Assembly (NCBI GenBank): GCA_014859445.1
Contig: JACUUC010000016.1
Span: 1-59,830, forward strand
Direction: 5' to 3'
Length of the DNA stretch: 59,830 bases
From: Bacterioplanes sp.
Lineage (GTDB): Bacteria > Pseudomonadota > Gammaproteobacteria > Pseudomonadales > Oceanobacteraceae
Part shown: positions 55,520 through 59,830 of the stretch, piece by piece
Layout of the letters: every line of letters begins with the position of its first letter
Position numbering within the stretch: position 1 is the first letter of the stretch
The notes under the pieces: model-generated
The model's input: only the letters and a program-made list of their open reading frames with translations
The model's database searches: none
What the model was told of the DNA's origin: nothing
Translations under genes and position numbers: made by a program

Positions 55520-56101
55520 CTAAATGCTGACTAAGCCGGTAAAGCCCATAAAGGCGAGTGACATCAAACCTGCGGTGATCATTGCAATGGCGGAACCTTG
55601 AAACGGAGAAGGAACATCGGCCACGGTAATGCGCTCACGCATGGCGGCAAATAGCACCATGACCAACGAGAAACCAACCGCAGCACCAAACCCATAAAGA
55701 ATGGATTCGACCAAATTGTTGTCACGTTGAATGTTCAGCAACGCCACACCCAGTACAGCGCAGTTGGTCGTGATGAGGGGTAAGAAAATCCCCAGCACAC
55801 GATATAGCAGCGGACTGGCTTTGCGAATGGCCATTTCGGTAAAACCAACCACCACGGCAATGACCATAATAAAACTGATGGTACGCAAATAGGCGAGATC
55901 GAATGGCAAGAGCAGATAGTTGTACACCAAATAACTGCATACCGATGCCAGAGTCAATACGAAGGTTGTGGCCGCACCCATGCCAATGGCGGTTTCCAGT
56001 TTGTTGGATACCCCCATGAACGGACAAAGGCCTAAAAACTGCACCAAAACAAAGTTATTCACCAAGATGGTGCTGATCAAAATCAGCATGTATTCGGTCA
56101 T
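55520..56101 (-). CDS. rnfA: Rnf complex subunit RnfA
   Basis: A 193-residue inner-membrane subunit, exactly the length of E. coli RsxA, with six helices and the phrase [28 protein letters not shown] 30 bases upstream is in frame, but the ATG at 56101 gives the normal N-terminus ([16 protein letters not shown]). First gene of rnfABCDGE. The operon's promoter must lie in the 339 bases towards apbC. Confidence 0.97.
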   Translation of the reverse strand: MTEYMLILISTILVNNFVLVQFLGLCPFMGVSNKLETAIGMGAATTFVLTLASVCSYLVYNYLLLPFDLAYLRTISFIMVIAVVVGFTEMAIRKASPLLYRVLGIFLPLITTNCAVLGVALLNIQRDNNLVESILYGFGAAVGFSLVMVLFAAMRERITVADVPSPFQGSAIAMITAGLMSLAFMGFTGLVSI

Positions 56102-56440
56102 GTTTAGCGTCGCCTGCTCAATGAACTGCAAAAAAGCGGCACCGGAAGGAAACGGTACACGATAAAAAACGGAGGCGCATTATCCCAAATATCGGTTATG
56201 TCATACAAGCAGGAGAGAATAGGTTTTTAAGCACGAATTGGAATAAGCTTAGCCTTGGTTACTCCCACACGTACAGTAACAAGTCGTATTGCCATCATAC
56301 TGACCTGAATCAAGCCTGACGATCGTTCGTGCAACGAAAAACCTTACGACCTGTACCGTGATAATCCTGTCGTAGCAGCGTAGAATGCCGACGAATGACT
56401 GGTCACCGATCCGAGTGACCCTGACTGTGAGGAAAGTACT
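56102..56440. other. Divergent intergenic region between rnfA and apbC
   Basis: This 339-base gap should hold promoters for both directions, but I see no convincing consensus pair. A GATAAT at about 56360 could be the apbC -10 box. An inverted repeat GGTCAC-N8-GTGACC lies at 56401-56420, just before the apbC ribosome binding site. No gene or RNA is recognisable. Confidence 0.5.
56401..56420. promoter_or_regulatory. Inverted repeat in the apbC leader
   Basis: Six-base arms GGTCAC and GTGACC with an 8-base centre end 8 bases before the GAGGA ribosome binding site. This may be an operator or an RNA hairpin near the ribosome site; no regulator is known. Confidence 0.35.
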
Positions 56441-57532
56441 GTGACGCAATTAACCCAAGCAATGGTGGAAACGGCTCTGTCGTCTTATACCGATCCTTAT
56501 TTGCAAACCAACCTGTTGGACGCCGGTGCGGTGCAATCCATTCAGATTGACGGTGATTCGGTAACGGTGGCGATTCATTTAGCGTATCCGTCCGATTACT
56601 TAAAAGACGGTATCGCACAAATGCTGCAAGTCGCGCTCGAAAACCTCGATGTCTGCCAGCATGCATCGGTCAGCGTAAGCTGGGCTGTCAGCGCTCATAA
56701 AAGCCAAAACAGTGTCGAAGCCATCGCCCAAGTCAAAAACATCATTGCCGTGGCCTCTGGCAAAGGCGGGGTGGGTAAATCAACAACCGCAGTGAATCTC
56801 GCCATCGCCTTGGCCAAAGACGGTGCCAAAGTGGGCTTGTTAGATGCCGATATTTACGGCCCAAGCCAAGGTATTATGCTGGGGGTCGCGGAAGGTACCA
56901 GACCTGAGACCATTGATAATAAGTGGTTTGTGCCGATTGAAGCACATGGTCTAAAAACCATGTCGATGGCGTACTTAGTGACCGAAAGCACCCCAATGGT
57001 GTGGCGTGGCCCCATGGTGTCGGGTGCGTTGATGCAGATTCTGACGCAAACCCAGTGGGGCGAGCTGGATTATTTACTGATTGATATGCCGCCCGGTACC
57101 GGCGACATTCAACTCACACTCAGTCAAAAATTTCCGGTATCGGGCGCGGTGATTGTCACCACCCCGCAAGACATTGCCTTAGCTGATGCGAAAAAAGGCA
57201 TCGAAATGTTTCGTAAAGTGTCTATTCCTGTATTGGGCATGGTGGAAAACATGAGCATGCACATCTGTTCTCAGTGCGGTCATGCGGAACACATTTTTGG
57301 TGAAGACGGGGCCGATCGTTTGGCCGAGACTTACCAAACAGAGGTATTGGGCTCACTGCCGTTGTCTAAATACATTCGTGCGCAATCCGACGCCGGCACG
57401 CCCGTGGTCGCGGCGGACGATTGTTCGGAAGTGTCGATGATGTATCGTCATACGGCACGACGCTTGGCGGTGGTTTTGGCGCGTCAAACGAACGTGGCGG
57501 CCTTTCCGACCATCAATGTGGTCGATGAGTAA
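56441..57532 (+). CDS. apbC: Iron-sulphur cluster carrier ApbC/Mrp
   Basis: A 363-residue P-loop ATPase that binds and transfers [4Fe-4S] clusters. An N-terminal MIP18-like domain (about 1-85) precedes the ATPase with deviant Walker A SGKGGVGKS (106-114), DADIYGPSQG and DMPPGTGDIQL. The cluster-binding CxxC lies in MHICSQCGH. The start is GTG, 7 bases after GAGGA. It is divergent from rnfA; many [4Fe-4S] proteins lie around it. Confidence 0.95.
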   Translation: MTQLTQAMVETALSSYTDPYLQTNLLDAGAVQSIQIDGDSVTVAIHLAYPSDYLKDGIAQMLQVALENLDVCQHASVSVSWAVSAHKSQNSVEAIAQVKNIIAVASGKGGVGKSTTAVNLAIALAKDGAKVGLLDADIYGPSQGIMLGVAEGTRPETIDNKWFVPIEAHGLKTMSMAYLVTESTPMVWRGPMVSGALMQILTQTQWGELDYLLIDMPPGTGDIQLTLSQKFPVSGAVIVTTPQDIALADAKKGIEMFRKVSIPVLGMVENMSMHICSQCGHAEHIFGEDGADRLAETYQTEVLGSLPLSKYIRAQSDAGTPVVAADDCSEVSMMYRHTARRLAVVLARQTNVAAFPTINVVDE

Positions 57533-57583
57533 CCTTTCGCAACGAAAAGAACCCTTTCGCACAAAATAATCATCGAATTGCGA

Positions 57584-57611
57584 GCTTTGGTCATTTACCT
57601 CTGGCCAAAGC
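57584..57611. promoter_or_regulatory. Inverted repeat upstream of fadH
   Basis: GCTTTGG (57584-57590) and CCAAAGC (57605-57611) are perfect arms separated by 14 bases, two helical turns centre to centre. They lie about 60-80 bases before fadH and might be an operator or a weak terminator of apbC. They do not match the FadR or PsrA consensus sites that I know. Confidence 0.35.
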
Positions 57612-57637
57612 CCGCTACACTGGCTGTATCTTTATAA

Positions 57638-59728
<2,091 letters not shown>

Positions 59729-59752
59729 CTGGCCAGTACGATTCCAGTTAGT

Positions 59753-59783
59753 AAAAAACGCCGCTCATTTGCGGTGTTTTTTT
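59753..59783 (+). terminator. Terminator after fadH
   Basis: An A run and ACGCCGC pair with GCGGTGT (one G-T) across a short loop, followed by seven T residues. Confidence 0.85.
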
Positions 59784-59830
59784 GTTTGCCCAGCGAAGCT
59801 GGCAAACCCGTCAGGCTGAAAGAAGCCTGA
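59784..59830. repeat. Two adjacent inverted repeats at the window end
   Basis: GTTTGCCCAGC-GAA-GCTGGCAAAC (59784-59807, one bulged base) is followed by TCAGGCT-N6-AGCCTGA (59811-59830, perfect arms). The window stops here, so what follows is unseen. They might be part of a repetitive extragenic element or the terminator of the next convergent gene. Confidence 0.55.

Overview
The window is chromosomal DNA of a Gram-negative gammaproteobacterium with roughly balanced base composition. It carries Tol-Pal, LptF/LptG, a six-gene Rnf complex, many signal peptides and lipoboxes, and a gene order (ruvCAB-ybgC-tolQRAB-pal-cpoB followed by tRNA-Lys) that I associate with Pseudomonas and related Pseudomonadales/Oceanospirillales. 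The genus cannot be fixed from sequence alone. I see no insertion sequence, prophage, CRISPR array or replication origin. Coding density is high and most genes are conserved chromosomal functions.

Layout. 0-5.3 kb: a six-helix membrane protein; dapD with a small ArsC/Spx-like reductase gene; a coupled pair of a fold-type III PLP enzyme and a DUF819 membrane protein; tusA. 5.3-12.1 kb: a large DUF349 coiled-coil protein, a lipoprotein alpha/beta hydrolase, sbcB, an unrecognised 178-residue protein and a TSUP transporter. 12.1-20 kb: dbpA-trmA (overlapping), two overlapping thioesterase genes (tesB first), an HD-GYP phosphodiesterase, and an operon xseA - M23 peptidase - small unknown gene. 20-27.5 kb: DUF3015 secreted protein, DUF4105 envelope protein coupled to a second lipoprotein hydrolase, guaB-guaA, a nitroreductase. 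27.6-33 kb: pepA divergent from lptF-lptG, an RDD membrane protein, pdxH, a pterin dehydratase, tRNA-Met. 33-38 kb: the Prc/Tsp protease, a thioesterase, a LysR regulator and a DMT exporter. 38-48.7 kb: clpB behind a good heat-shock promoter candidate, a PrcB-like lipoprotein, ruvCAB, ybgC, tolQRAB, pal, cpoB. 48.8-59.8 kb: two identical tRNA-Lys genes, nadA, rnfABCDGE (minus strand), apbC/mrp and fadH.

How the genes fit together. Three themes recur: envelope maintenance (Tol-Pal-CpoB, LptFG, M23 peptidase, Prc, the DUF4105 module), nucleic-acid maintenance and purine supply (sbcB, xseA, ruvCAB, guaBA, dbpA, trmA), and iron-sulphur biochemistry (NadA, RnfB/RnfC, ApbC and FadH lie within about 11 kb). 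Translational coupling by 1-4 base overlaps is common.

I do not find a clear-cut new defence or mobile system. The least explained parts are the DUF3015 / DUF4105 / lipoprotein-hydrolase cluster (20.1-23.5 kb), the PLP enzyme-DUF819 pair (2.4-4.9 kb), a duplicated segment in the RnfC tail, the PrcB-like lipoprotein before ruvC, and two unrecognised proteins at 10.7-11.2 and 17.5-17.8 kb. Start codons were adjusted where a Shine-Dalgarno (SD) sequence or family length favoured an internal start.
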